Below are positions 17,845 to 26,575 of a stretch of DNA of 64,000 bases, in pieces. The stretch lies in assembly GCF_002975175.1 (NCBI RefSeq), contig NZ_PCNZ01000022.1, positions 1 through 64,000 of the forward strand. Direction: 5' to 3'. The translations under genes were made by a program, and so were the position numbers. Source of the DNA: Bacillus sp. MYb209 (GTDB taxonomy: Bacteria > Bacillota > Bacilli > Bacillales > Bacillaceae_G). The notes beneath the pieces are model-generated. The model ran no database searches, had not been told where the DNA came from, and was given only the letters and a program-made list of their open reading frames with translations. Position 1 is the first letter of the stretch, and every line of letters starts with the position of its first letter.

Positions 17845-18693
17845 TTAGTTCCAAATTTTATTCACCCATTCAGGATGATCAATAAAAGGATTGCGATTAT
17901 GTTGATATTTTGTAAAAATTACTTCATTACGCTTTCGCTCTAAATCATCGACCGGGTCTTGCTCATTCCATTTTAGTAAAACAGATAGTTTCCCCATGTA
18001 TGGATCTTTATTGTTATTCACCTTTGCATTTAGTTCTAAGTCTATTTCGCCGTTGTCTCCTTCGTAACGAACAGCCATGTAAAACAGCATTCTAGCAATA
18101 TCTCCTTTTACATTATCACGAGGTTCCCAAGAATCACTATCATATTTACATTCCGTCGCTTCCGAATGATTCACACCACCATTATCAAAATCCAGATTTC
18201 CACGTGAACTGTTTACAGATACATCCGTCGCTCTTAAATGATGCAGATCTGTTCCAGGTCCTGCAGCCGTTCCAAAATCACCGTGAGATTTTGCCCAAAC
18301 ATGCTCTCGGTTCCAGTTATCAACTCCTGAACCATTCGTAAATTTCCCTTGCGAACGCCCAGTATATAAGAGTAACACATTATTTTTATTATTTGGATCT
18401 TCATCAGTATCTCTTAGCGCTTCCCAAACCGCACTGTATGATATCTTTGTATGATTATCAATAACATTATGAAGTTCCTTCTTTAATTCTAAACCCGTTT
18501 TTCCTATAGCGTTATTATAATATGTATCGTCATAGTTTTTTACAGTAATCTCTTGTGCTGAAAACGTATCTACTTGTGAAGAGGCAGAAACTACTTCACC
18601 ATGTATGATATCTGTGAATGATAGAGATGCAGAGCCTAAAATAAAAAATGAAGATAGTGTAACCATAGCAAGTTTTGTGTTTCGGAACTTCAT
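17845..18693 (-). CDS. Secreted endonuclease I family nuclease
   Basis: A 282-aa extracellular nuclease. A signal peptide occupies about residues 1-40. The endonuclease I (beta-beta-alpha-Me) core shows NREHVWAKSHGDF and DLHHLRATDVSVNSSRGN, with His and Asn metal ligands, and NPFIDHPEWVNKIW at the end as in Bacillus Bsn-type extracellular ribonucleases. It should degrade extracellular DNA and/or RNA. Length is normal, it is monocistronic, and it ends at a long hairpin. Confidence 0.9.
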   Translation of the reverse strand: MKFRNTKLAMVTLSSFFILGSASLSFTDIIHGEVVSASSQVDTFSAQEITVKNYDDTYYNNAIGKTGLELKKELHNVIDNHTKISYSAVWEALRDTDEDPNNKNNVLLLYTGRSQGKFTNGSGVDNWNREHVWAKSHGDFGTAAGPGTDLHHLRATDVSVNSSRGNLDFDNGGVNHSEATECKYDSDSWEPRDNVKGDIARMLFYMAVRYEGDNGEIDLELNAKVNNNKDPYMGKLSVLLKWNEQDPVDDLERKRNEVIFTKYQHNRNPFIDHPEWVNKIWN

Positions 18694-19106
18694 ATACCCA
18701 TTTCCCCTTTAAAATATAATTTGAATTGATTAATCAAAAGAGCCTATGTACATAGTTTCTTCTTCATCCTGTTCTCCTAAATTTCAGTTTCATCTATTAC
18801 ATAAACAATTTCACTTTTCACAAAGAATATTCTTCTCTAGTAAAAATCATTAAACTATTCTCTTAAAGTAAAAAGTAGTTTAATGATAACTTATAAATTT
18901 CAATTTTTTTATGCAATTATACATATTTGTTGAATCTCTCATAAAAACATTTTGAATAAAAATCATTCAAAGAAAACCGTGCAACAAAACATATAGAGTC
19001 TAGGACAGAAATAATAAAAATCAAGATGATAGCTCGACTTTTCCTTATTTCCATAACCGTCTTTATTTTTTGTGTAAAACCCTTCTTCCTCTGAAGAATA
19101 AGTACA
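18694..19106. other. Gene-free region
   Basis: AT-rich with no supported gene. One inverted repeat (CATTAAACTA-N18-TAGTTTAATG, about 18849-18886) stands out. The promoter of the endonuclease gene should lie in the first 150 bp. Confidence 0.5.
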
Positions 19107-19145
19107 AAAATAGATTGGATACCATGTAGGCACCAATCTATTTTA
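19107..19145 (-). terminator. Terminator
   Basis: On the minus strand AAATAGATTGG-N14-CCAATCTATTT ends in a T run, directly past the stop of the 19147 gene. Confidence 0.8.
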
Positions 19146-19146
19146 A

Positions 19147-19503
19147 TTAAAGAAACTGTGTTAATTCTGAGTTCACAACACGTTGTGCAGTAATGATAAC
19201 ACTTTCAGCTGTTATTCCATAAACACTATATAGTCCACCAGGTTGATTAGGAACAATTTGAACTTCATATTCAAATGCTTGTCCAAAAGCAGGATGAACT
19301 AAACTTAGAGTTTCAATAACAGAAGTATTAGAATTCACATTGAAGTTTACCTGTTCAATTAATACTATTGAACCGTCAAGTCTAAAAACTCTAGCTACTC
19401 CAGTAAGTGGGCCCGCAGTACGGTTAAGGATTTTCACCCTAACTCTATTTGCATTAGCAGGTTGATTTCCCAAGTTTTCAATAGGACCCGTAGTAAAAGC
19501 CAT
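19147..19503 (-). CDS. Hypothetical beta-rich protein
   Basis: A 118-aa protein without Cys, signal peptide or membrane segment. Alternating hydrophobic and polar residues (RVRVKILNRTAGPLTGVARV) suggest a beta-sandwich. Similar small beta proteins occur on Bacillus spores and in S-layer-associated loci, but I cannot place this one. An RBS (GGAGGTGAA) precedes the ATG and a terminator follows. Confidence 0.65.
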   Translation of the reverse strand: MAFTTGPIENLGNQPANANRVRVKILNRTAGPLTGVARVFRLDGSIVLIEQVNFNVNSNTSVIETLSLVHPAFGQAFEYEVQIVPNQPGGLYSVYGITAESVIITAQRVVNSELTQFL

Positions 19504-19719
19504 ATTACATTCACCTCCATTATATTATTATGATATTCACTATTACACATTAACGCTATAAACTAATTACTCAATTCATTTTAAATAAAAAAGCTCATTT
19601 CTTATCTTTTTTTAATAAGAAACAAGCTTTTCTTTTCCAACAACCATTCCTAAGATAGGTCTATCTGTCTCAGAAACTTTTGGAGTTACTTGACGTTTAT
19701 GATAAGAATAGAACTGATT

Positions 19720-20601
19720 TTATTTATTTGGCATCAAATCTATATATTTTTTAACTACTTCATATACATATTCTTGATTTGCCGCTGCTGTATTTGGGTT
19801 GTATTTTCCGCCGTTTGTTTTATTGTTAGATAATACTCGAATCCCTAAGAATGGTACGTCATAAGCTTTTGCGATTTGCGCTGCGGCAGCGCCTTCCATT
19901 TCTTCTACAGATGTACCGTATTTTGTATGGAACCACTTAATTCTATCAACTTCATTATTCCAAACATCTGCTGAACCTATAGTACCTTCCACCACTTTAC
20001 CTTTTGTATATTTATCTTTTACTGCATTAGCTGCTGCAAGTAAATCCTTATCTCCCTCGTAGTATCGGATTTTCTCAGCATTTGGATCTTCTCCTGCACT
20101 CCCTTCAGAAGCCATTAAGTCCATAGATATCCATTTTGTCGGTTCAATCCCTTGGTTCTCATCCATATTTGTTGTTTTTAATGAACCTATATTCGCGACT
20201 TTTTTTCCTAAAACAATATCAAATACATTTAAATTAGGATCATGTCCACCTGATGTTCCTTGGTTAATAATCGCTATAGGCTTATATTTTTCAATAGCCA
20301 CTGCTGTAGCGGCTGCTGTATTTTCCATTCCTTTACCTGTTTTCGCAACGATTACAGGATAATTGTCTACAGTTCCTTTATAAAATACAAAACTCCCAGA
20401 TTTTTCTTCTTTCACATTTTTTAACCTTTTTGCAAATTTTTCAACTTCTATTGGCATTGGGCCTTGAATTAAGATAGGGTTTTGAGTGCTTTTTGCCTCC
20501 GCTACTTTTTTTGGACTAGCATTACATCCTGCAAGTATTCAGAATGACAATGCGATAGTAGTTGCTAGGGAAGCATATTTTTTCAACAGATTTTTCTTCA
20601 T
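19720..20601 (-). pseudogene. Secreted MTA/SAH nucleosidase-type lipoprotein, in-frame stop at codon 21
   Basis: From ATG 20601 (GGAGAG upstream) the frame encodes MKKNLLKKYASLATTIALSF, then TGA (20541-20539), then ILAGCNASPKK, that is, a lipoprotein signal peptide interrupted just before its lipobox. The remaining frame is a nucleoside phosphorylase/MTA nucleosidase domain (IINQGTSGGHDPN, MEGAAAAQIAKAYDVPFLGI, SNNKTNGG). It would have hydrolysed or phosphorolysed purine nucleosides outside the membrane. Total 294 codons. Apart from the TGA the gene is intact, so readthrough, a recent mutation or a sequencing error are open. A cytosolic product from ATG 20457 is possible but lacks a good RBS. 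Confidence 0.85.
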
Positions 20602-20655
20602 AAATAATCTCTCCTCTTTCTCTTGTTGTTTCATATACTCGGGGTTTTGGTCCAA

Positions 20656-20702
20656 AGAAAAAAGTTCTAGAAATTGTAGAAGAATCTCTACTTTCTAGAA
20701 CT
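20656..20702 (-). terminator. Terminator of the guanine riboswitch
   Basis: On the minus strand AGTTCTAGAAA pairs with TTTCTAGAACT around an inner GTAGA/TCTAC stem, followed by TTTTTTC. It lies between the aptamer and the lipoprotein start and is the expected off-switch. Confidence 0.9.
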
Positions 20703-20792
20703 ACGGTAGTCAAAGTTAATTAAGCAAAAGATGAGACCATTGCTAAATTATAGATCGGCAGCGCTCAATACACCGAACGACCGAATACTTTA

Positions 20793-20863
20793 ACCCGTAG
20801 TCCAGTTCTTTCATTGGGAACTAGGTAGAAACGCTCGGACCATATTACCGAGTATATACGAGT
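20793..20863 (-). promoter_or_regulatory. Purine riboswitch, guanine type
   Basis: The minus strand folds as a purine aptamer: P1 ACTCGTA/TACGGGT, P2 CTCGG-loop-CCGAG with loop TAATATGG, J2/3 CGTTTCTACC, P3 TAGTTCC/GAACTG. The specificity base in GGACTACGG is C (as in xpt), which predicts guanine or hypoxanthine rather than adenine. A terminator follows at 20702-20656, ahead of the nucleosidase-type lipoprotein gene. Confidence 0.92.
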
Positions 20864-21211
20864 GATGTTATTTAAAATTATTATATTGATAATATAACAA
20901 ACTATTAGTGAATACACAATAAAAATATGAACATTTTTATTAAATTATCTAAAAACGTTCGTTTTTGAATGGTTAACAGGTGAAAAATATTGTTTCCCAA
21001 TGGATTCATCCACGAAAAACTCGAATTCCATATACTAAACTAGAATTAGTTCATTTATCAAAAATATGGAGTACAATGAGTTCTCCTTAAAGTTATATAA
21101 CTGTATAGTGTTCTGTTGCAAAGTTTATTAAAGAATAGAGTTTTATCTTTTTCTTTCAATACACTTGATTTTAAAAATAATGAAGTTGCTTAATTTTAGA
21201 GGTTCAAGTAG
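20864..21211. other. Gene-free region with possible transposon traces
   Basis: No intact gene. The plus strand from about 20980 to 21090 has a short open stretch (VSQWIHPRKTRIPYTKLELV and on) that ends in a stop and may be a remnant. The string GTTCTGTTGCAAAGTTT at 21110-21126 resembles the terminal repeat of IS6-family elements such as IS431/IS257. The riboswitch promoter should lie in the first 60 bp. Confidence 0.35.
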
Positions 21212-21252
21212 AAAAATCCCACAACATATTTATAATATGCTGTGGGATTTTT
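21212..21252. terminator. Bidirectional terminator
   Basis: AAAAATCCCACA(A/G)CATATT and its complement with A and T tails on both sides, downstream of ybaK on the minus strand. Confidence 0.8.
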
Positions 21253-21369
21253 ATTAAAGAGTTCTTTAGAAATTAAGCCTAAATAAGGATTGTATTTCAA
21301 ATTCATAGGTTTACTAACACTTCTTTTTTCAAATATGTAAGGATTCTATATCTCTTTAAATTTCACTAT

Positions 21370-21846
21370 TTATTTCGTTACTTCTCCAAACTGCGCTCTC
21401 GTTACTTTCGCCAAATCTTCAACTTTAAGCTCAATTTGCACGCCAATTTTCCCGCCGCTTACAATGATCGTTTCGAGTGATTGTGCGCTCTCATCAATAC
21501 ATGTAGAAAATAACTTCTTCATCCCTACTGGTGAACAACCGCCGCGAATATATCCTGACACTTTCGTAATATCTTTTACAGGAATCATTTCAATCTTCTT
21601 TTCACTTACTGCTTTTGCGGCAGCTTTTAAATTTAGTTCCTCATCTACCGGGATAATAAACACATGATAATCTTTACTATTCCCTTGAGCGATAAGCGTT
21701 TTAAATACTTCTCTCACTTCTCTACCAATTTTGCCAGCAACTGAAACGCCATCAATTTTTCCATCATCCGGATCGTATGACATCATCGAATATTCAATTT
21801 TTTCTTTATCTAATATTCGCATTGCATTTGTTTTATCTTTTTTCAT
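21370..21846 (-). CDS. ybaK: Cys-tRNA(Pro)/Cys-tRNA deacylase YbaK/EbsC family
   Basis: A 158-aa single-domain protein of the YbaK family, which hydrolyses Cys-tRNA(Pro) misacylated by ProRS. The family marks are visible: FKTLIAQG near residue 50, FIIPVDEELNLKAAAKAV, and YIRGGCSPVGMKK (about 103-115) with the conserved Gly-Gly-x-Ser-Pro. AAAGGAG precedes the ATG. Length is typical and it is monocistronic. Confidence 0.9.
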   Translation of the reverse strand: MKKDKTNAMRILDKEKIEYSMMSYDPDDGKIDGVSVAGKIGREVREVFKTLIAQGNSKDYHVFIIPVDEELNLKAAAKAVSEKKIEMIPVKDITKVSGYIRGGCSPVGMKKLFSTCIDESAQSLETIIVSGGKIGVQIELKVEDLAKVTRAQFGEVTK

Positions 21847-22023
21847 GAGGTTCTCCTTTTAATACATAGAAATTTATTTCACATCATTAATTTTCCTTTT
21901 ATTATACACCTTTTTCAAATTCTCCTACAAAACTTCACATATTGTTCAATTTAAAGTAAAACTTTAATTATTAGGTTTTGACTCTAAACATCCTCAACTT
22001 AAAGGTACTAAGAGAGCAAAAAG

Positions 22024-22070
22024 AAAACCGACTCTCACCTTCAAATAAAAGGCTTGATGTCAGTTTTACA
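22024..22070 (-). terminator. Terminator
   Basis: On the minus strand AAAACTGAC-N27-GTCGGTTTT followed by CTTTTT, immediately after the stop codon of the tandem serine hydrolase. Confidence 0.65.
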
Positions 22071-22071
22071 T

Positions 22072-24234
22072 TTAACGTCCAAACTCCTTATTAAATATTT
22101 TATCCCTCCCCTCAATAACCTCCGGACCTACTGCATTGATAGCAGTTACTAAAATATGCTCTCCTCCAATAGGTCCACCGACCCTCGTTTCAAATCCATA
22201 AGTCCCACCAGCATGCCCCCAATATGATTGTCCGTCCGGTGTTTTTTCTTCATAAATTCCTAGTCCAACCTTACCTATAGGTGAATCTACTGTTTTGAAC
22301 ATCTGATCCATTAGCTCTTGATTTAGAAGCTTTCCACCCAACAGTGCACTGAAGAAGGTAGTCAAATCTTTCACTGTTGAAACCATATCTCCAGCTGCAT
22401 TCGCCCATGACTGATTTATTTCTGTCAAATCATATAAACGACCCGATCTATCCATACTATATCCTGTAGCATGTTCACCTGGTATGTGCGGACTTGCTTC
22501 CATTACGAATGTCTCTTTTAACCCCAGTGGCTCAATGAATCTTTTTCTAATTTGCTCCGCATACGTATCTCCTGTTACCTTTTGAATAATCTTCCCAGCT
22601 ATAACAGTATTTGTGTTCGAATAGTCCCAGCCCTCCCCTGGTGCAAATACAGGCGGCTTTGCAAGTGCTAAACTGATAAGTTCATCGGTACTATAGTAAC
22701 GAAATGGGTTTTGGGGCAGTGTAAGATCTCGCATATCCTTATCTATATTGGTTGCAATTCCACTTGTATGATTCAACAACTGACGAATTGTAATTTTATT
22801 TCCATCATATCCGTTACCCTGTACGACTCCTGGCAACCATTTTTCGACTGAATCATCAAGGTTTAATTGTTTCTCTTCAGCCAATTGCAGTACAACAGAA
22901 GCTGTGAATGCCTTAGTAATACTTCCGATACGGAATGAAAAATTCGGTTCCACTGGGCGTGGTATTTCATAACTTGCCGTCCCTGTAGCGTGAGACCACC
23001 GCTTTCCATCCTTTAATCCGCCAGCTATAACACTTGGGATTTTTTTATTCGTTACTACTCGATCCATTACGTATTTAACTTCTTCTCTATGATTACTTTT
23101 CTTTTCCTTATCCGTAGGTTCCTTTTTTGATTTTGCTGCAAATTCTGAAGCTAATATATTGTTAATCTGTTTTTCTGCTCCTAATACATTAATGTTTATC
23201 GAGATAACATGTTGACCATCTTCCGTTCCACCAGCAAAGTTAGTAAAACCAGGAATACCACCACCATGTCCCCATACTTCAGTACCGTCTGGCAATTTTG
23301 TTGCGTGAATGCCAAGCCCATACTTTCCTAATGAGGTATCAACTGTGTTAGTCACCATTTCCTTCTGTATCTCCGGTGTCAGTAGTTTACCACTTAATAA
23401 GGCACGGAAGAACGTTGTCATATTTTCTCCTGTCGAAATCATTTCACCACTAGCATTAGCAAATGATGGATTAAACAAAGTAATATCTACTAATTTATCT
23501 CCCGTATTCAAGTAGCCACGGGCATTTTTTTTCGGAATATCCATCGAACTTCCAGGAAGGACCGTTTCTTTTAAACTAAGAGGTTCAATAATTCGTTTTT
23601 TTATCTGCTCGGCATATGATTCCCCTGTTATCTTCTGAATAATCAATCCTACAATAACCATATTCGTATTCGAGTATGACCAGCCTTTTACCGGTTCTAA
23701 TTCTAAGGCACGGGAAATTAATTGTTCCGGTCTATAATTCTCACTTGGATTCTCTATTAATTTCGCTTTAAGATCTGGAGTCAAGTAATCCGCAATTCCG
23801 CTTGTATGATTTAATAATTGACGAATCGTAATTTTGTTACCATCATAGCCTTTCCCTTTTATAAGTCCCGGCAACCATTTCTCTACCGTATCATCTAGAC
23901 TTAGTTTCTTCTCTCCAGCAAGCTGCAATGCAACTGTAGCTACAAACGTCTTCGTTGTGCTCCCGATTCTGAAAGCAGAGTCAGCATCTACCTTATGATT
24001 CCTCTCAATATTTGCTTCACCAGAAGCATATGACCAGCTCGCCTCTCCATTTTTTACAGTAACAATAACTCCTGGAATATTTGCCGCATCGGCAGCTTTA
24101 TCAACAGCTTGCTCGGTTGATGTCTTTTTATTCACCGCTTGTATGTTTCCATAAGAAGGTATTGCTAGCGCTCCAACCAATATAGTTGCTGTTAAAGTAA
24201 GTGCAGTTCCTTTTTTAATGATGAATGATTTCAT
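22072..24234 (-). CDS. Tandem serine beta-lactamase-fold protein (two catalytic domains)
   Basis: A 720-aa exported protein. After a signal peptide (about 1-33) come two copies of the class C beta-lactamase/D-Ala-D-Ala carboxypeptidase-like fold. Copy 1 (about 45-365) has S92-T-T-K95, Y187-S-N and H323-G-G; copy 2 (about 385-715) has S438-I-T-K441, Y538-S-N and HAGG. Long stretches are nearly identical (EKWLPG, GYDGNKITIRQLLNHTSGIA), pointing to internal duplication. Usual family members have one domain. Both active sites look complete. It may hydrolyse D-amino-acid peptides, esters or beta-lactams. It is divergent from a two-component fusion protein. Confidence 0.85.
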   Translation of the reverse strand: MKSFIIKKGTALTLTATILVGALAIPSYGNIQAVNKKTSTEQAVDKAADAANIPGVIVTVKNGEASWSYASGEANIERNHKVDADSAFRIGSTTKTFVATVALQLAGEKKLSLDDTVEKWLPGLIKGKGYDGNKITIRQLLNHTSGIADYLTPDLKAKLIENPSENYRPEQLISRALELEPVKGWSYSNTNMVIVGLIIQKITGESYAEQIKKRIIEPLSLKETVLPGSSMDIPKKNARGYLNTGDKLVDITLFNPSFANASGEMISTGENMTTFFRALLSGKLLTPEIQKEMVTNTVDTSLGKYGLGIHATKLPDGTEVWGHGGGIPGFTNFAGGTEDGQHVISININVLGAEKQINNILASEFAAKSKKEPTDKEKKSNHREEVKYVMDRVVTNKKIPSVIAGGLKDGKRWSHATGTASYEIPRPVEPNFSFRIGSITKAFTASVVLQLAEEKQLNLDDSVEKWLPGVVQGNGYDGNKITIRQLLNHTSGIATNIDKDMRDLTLPQNPFRYYSTDELISLALAKPPVFAPGEGWDYSNTNTVIAGKIIQKVTGDTYAEQIRKRFIEPLGLKETFVMEASPHIPGEHATGYSMDRSGRLYDLTEINQSWANAAGDMVSTVKDLTTFFSALLGGKLLNQELMDQMFKTVDSPIGKVGLGIYEEKTPDGQSYWGHAGGTYGFETRVGGPIGGEHILVTAINAVGPEVIEGRDKIFNKEFGR

Positions 24235-24355
24235 AATGCATCGCTCCTATTATTTTGAATTTTTCTGTTGCTTCACACACTCACCTTAACTTCAATATTG
24301 TTAAATAACATAGTGACAAAATGCTTTAATTTACTCGTGACACTATGTGCAACTC

Positions 24356-24376
24356 TGTCACATAAAACATGTGACA
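24356..24376. promoter_or_regulatory. Palindromic operator candidate in divergent promoter region
   Basis: TGTCACAT-N5-ATGTGACA is a perfect inverted repeat between two divergent genes. Further GTGACA/TGTCA half-sites occur at about 24312, 24338, 24380 and 24396. The cluster is a natural binding array for the LuxR-type regulator encoded at 24504 or another dimeric regulator. Confidence 0.55.
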
Positions 24377-24503
24377 AACTGTCAACTGCTTCATATGACA
24401 TGCTTTGTTGTCTGTCTTTCTATTGACGATTTAAAAGATATGTTACATGATGAGTCTGAATCATTAGATAATTAATCTTAAAATATAAGTAGGTGCTTAA
24501 TTT

Positions 24504-26297
24504 ATGTTCTCATTCACAAAAAAATGGATTTGGTATGACTGGATATTTGTGCTCATACGAACAGTTTGGCTAATTGTTATCATCGGTACTAATTTTATGT
24601 TTCCATCATTCATTCATACGTCAAGTATAATCGTACTTGCTCTCGCTTTTGTCGTTTACCTTGTACCATTAATTATTCGATATAAGAAAACAGAATGGTA
24701 CCCTGCATTCGATATTATCACCGCAGGTTGTTTTTATCTTTATTTAGCATCCGTAGCCCCAAATTTACTTTGGCCTTTCATTTTACTCGTAATCACTATT
24801 GGCCTATGTAGTAATCAAAATAATTATATATGGAGCGGTATTTTTTGTGGATTTGTATTCCCATTATTGAACGCCTTGATTGCCGGGCGGTCGCCATACG
24901 AAATGATTGTTAGTTGTAGTATCGGTTTTGCCATTGGCGTTTCTTTTAATATATTAATTCAGTATCATAAACAATCTCGAATTATTGAAGAGCAAAAACT
25001 ACTATTAGAACAACATATTAAAAGGATTGAAGAGCTTACTCTAATAGAAGAGCGTAATCGATTGTCACATGAGCTACATGACACAATTGGTCATACACTT
25101 ACTTCTCTCATCGCTGGCGTCACATCACTAAAATCATCAGTACCGAATTCACAGTTTGAAAGAATTGATTCACTTATCAGCATTGCTCAGCGTAGTCTAG
25201 ATGACATTCGAAAGCATCTACACGAGCTATCTCATAATCCACTTAGTAATTCATTAAGTGAATCACTGCACCAATTAACAGAAGAATTTATAAAATCTAC
25301 AGGTACAACCGTTACATTTCGTACGATTGGCAATGAAACTCTTGTGATGCAAAAAGTGAATTTTTGCCTATATCGTTGTCTTCAGGAGTCGTTAACAAAC
25401 GCTGTTCGGCACGGTAAAGCGAGCACCATATCCGTTCAACTGCATTTCGACGGACAACAACTTCGATTGCAAATTGAAGATAACGGTATTGGAATGGAAG
25501 AAATTCAATTTGGCTTTGGCCTCAGTGGAATGAAAGAACGACTTGAACAAGTTCAGGGGGCATTATCTGTTCATTCTAGTACTGAGCAAGGAACATTCAT
25601 CGTTTGTAATATTCCATTACAAACAGAGCTTGTACATAACATTATTCGCTTATTGGTCGTTGATGATCAGGAACTTATTACAAATAGTTTAGAGCAAATT
25701 TTAGAGCATCACACTGATTTTACTGTTGTTGGTAAAGCACACGATGGAGCTGAAGCTTTAAAACTATGTGAACAATTACAGCCTGACATTGTACTAATGG
25801 ACATTCAAATGCCAGAAATGAATGGTATTGAAGCTTTACTAGAAATGAAGCGACGTTGGCCTAATATGAAGATTGTTCTTATGACAACGTTTGAAGATTC
25901 CTTACAAGCAGCAACTGCACTAGAGCATGGCGCTGAAGGATACATGTTGAAATCTATTCATCCACAGGAAATGAAAGAAGCTTTGAAACTTATTTATAAC
26001 GGAGGAACTTGGATTGACCAATCGGTTGCTACGCGAGTTTTTGAGAAAATGAAACGTCAACGTGAGCAATTAGAAAAAATCGGATCGACTAAACAAACTT
26101 ACCCGTACGGACTTACAAAACGCGAAATGGAAATTTTAGAGCATCTATCAAACGGGCTACGCTACAAATCAATTGCCGCTAAACTGCTTTTATCGGAGGG
26201 AACGATTCGTAATTACTGTTCAAATCTCTACTCAAAGCTTGGTGTCAACAACCGTGAAGAAGCCATTAAAATGGCACGAACGGAAAACATTCTGTAG
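24504..26297 (+). CDS. Fused histidine kinase and LuxR/NarL-type response regulator
   Basis: A 597-aa protein joining both parts of a two-component system. About six membrane segments (1-155) are followed by a coiled HisKA_3 domain with ELHDTIGHTLTSL (phospho-His about residue 193), a HATPase domain (LTNAVRHGKAS, IEDNGIGMEE, GFGLSGMKERL), then from about residue 387 a receiver (LLVVDDQEL, IVLMDIQMPEMNG with the phospho-Asp) and a LuxR helix-turn-helix (LTKREMEILEHLSNGLRYKS). Normally these are two genes. A DNA-binding output tethered to the membrane is unusual. Signal unknown; the neighbouring tandem serine hydrolase is a plausible target. Confidence 0.85.
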   Translation: MFSFTKKWIWYDWIFVLIRTVWLIVIIGTNFMFPSFIHTSSIIVLALAFVVYLVPLIIRYKKTEWYPAFDIITAGCFYLYLASVAPNLLWPFILLVITIGLCSNQNNYIWSGIFCGFVFPLLNALIAGRSPYEMIVSCSIGFAIGVSFNILIQYHKQSRIIEEQKLLLEQHIKRIEELTLIEERNRLSHELHDTIGHTLTSLIAGVTSLKSSVPNSQFERIDSLISIAQRSLDDIRKHLHELSHNPLSNSLSESLHQLTEEFIKSTGTTVTFRTIGNETLVMQKVNFCLYRCLQESLTNAVRHGKASTISVQLHFDGQQLRLQIEDNGIGMEEIQFGFGLSGMKERLEQVQGALSVHSSTEQGTFIVCNIPLQTELVHNIIRLLVVDDQELITNSLEQILEHHTDFTVVGKAHDGAEALKLCEQLQPDIVLMDIQMPEMNGIEALLEMKRRWPNMKIVLMTTFEDSLQAATALEHGAEGYMLKSIHPQEMKEALKLIYNGGTWIDQSVATRVFEKMKRQREQLEKIGSTKQTYPYGLTKREMEILEHLSNGLRYKSIAAKLLLSEGTIRNYCSNLYSKLGVNNREEAIKMARTENIL

Positions 26298-26397
26298 GTA
26301 CTGTAAAATTAATACGCTTCCTTCAAAACTGAAAATATTGATATTTCAAAAATCATTTGTTATACTTTGTAAAAAACTTATTAAGGAGAGATTTCAT

Positions 26398-26442
26398 ATG
26401 TGTACTTTCAATACTTCTTTCCAACTTCATCATCATACGTAA
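26398..26442 (+). CDS. Leader peptide with three consecutive His codons
   Basis: A 14-codon ORF, MCTFNTSFQLHHHT, with AAGGAGAG 8 bp before the ATG. Codons 11-13 are CAT CAT CAT (26428-26436). It is followed by three alternative hairpins and a terminator before a histidyl-tRNA synthetase gene. I infer that slow translation of the His codons reports low His-tRNA charging. Confidence 0.85.
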   Translation: MCTFNTSFQLHHHT

Positions 26443-26551
26443 CGCCGTGTATCCGAAGAAAATTTTTCTTCGTGGGTACAGGGCTTTTCCTGTTGACCCA
26501 CGAAGCGTTCATAAAGCTATGTGGGTATTTTTATACCTGCATAGCTTTTTT
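26443..26551 (+). promoter_or_regulatory. His-responsive transcription attenuator
   Basis: Four segments: 1, CGAAGAAA (26454-26461); 2, TTTCTTCGTGGGT (26465-26477); 3, ACCCACGAAG (26496-26505); 4, GTGGGT (26521-26526) within the terminator AAAGCTATG...CATAGCTTTTTTT (26513-26551). Pairing 1:2 competes with 2:3 (10 bp plus inner ACAGG/CCTGT), and 3:4 competes with the terminator. A ribosome at the stop codon covers segment 1, allowing 2:3 and termination. A ribosome held at the His codons leaves 1:2 free, so 3 can open the terminator. Confidence 0.8.
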
Positions 26552-26575
26552 TAATTTAAAAGAGGAGTGATTACA

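Noticed and set aside
20522-20713. Separate small gene upstream of the nucleosidase
   Set aside because: That frame lies across the RBS and signal-peptide region in the wrong frame; the correct reading is one gene with a stop at codon 21.
26300-26575. T-box leader before hisS
   Set aside because: No AGGGTGG-type element or stem I marks; a leader peptide with His codons and competing hairpins explains the region.
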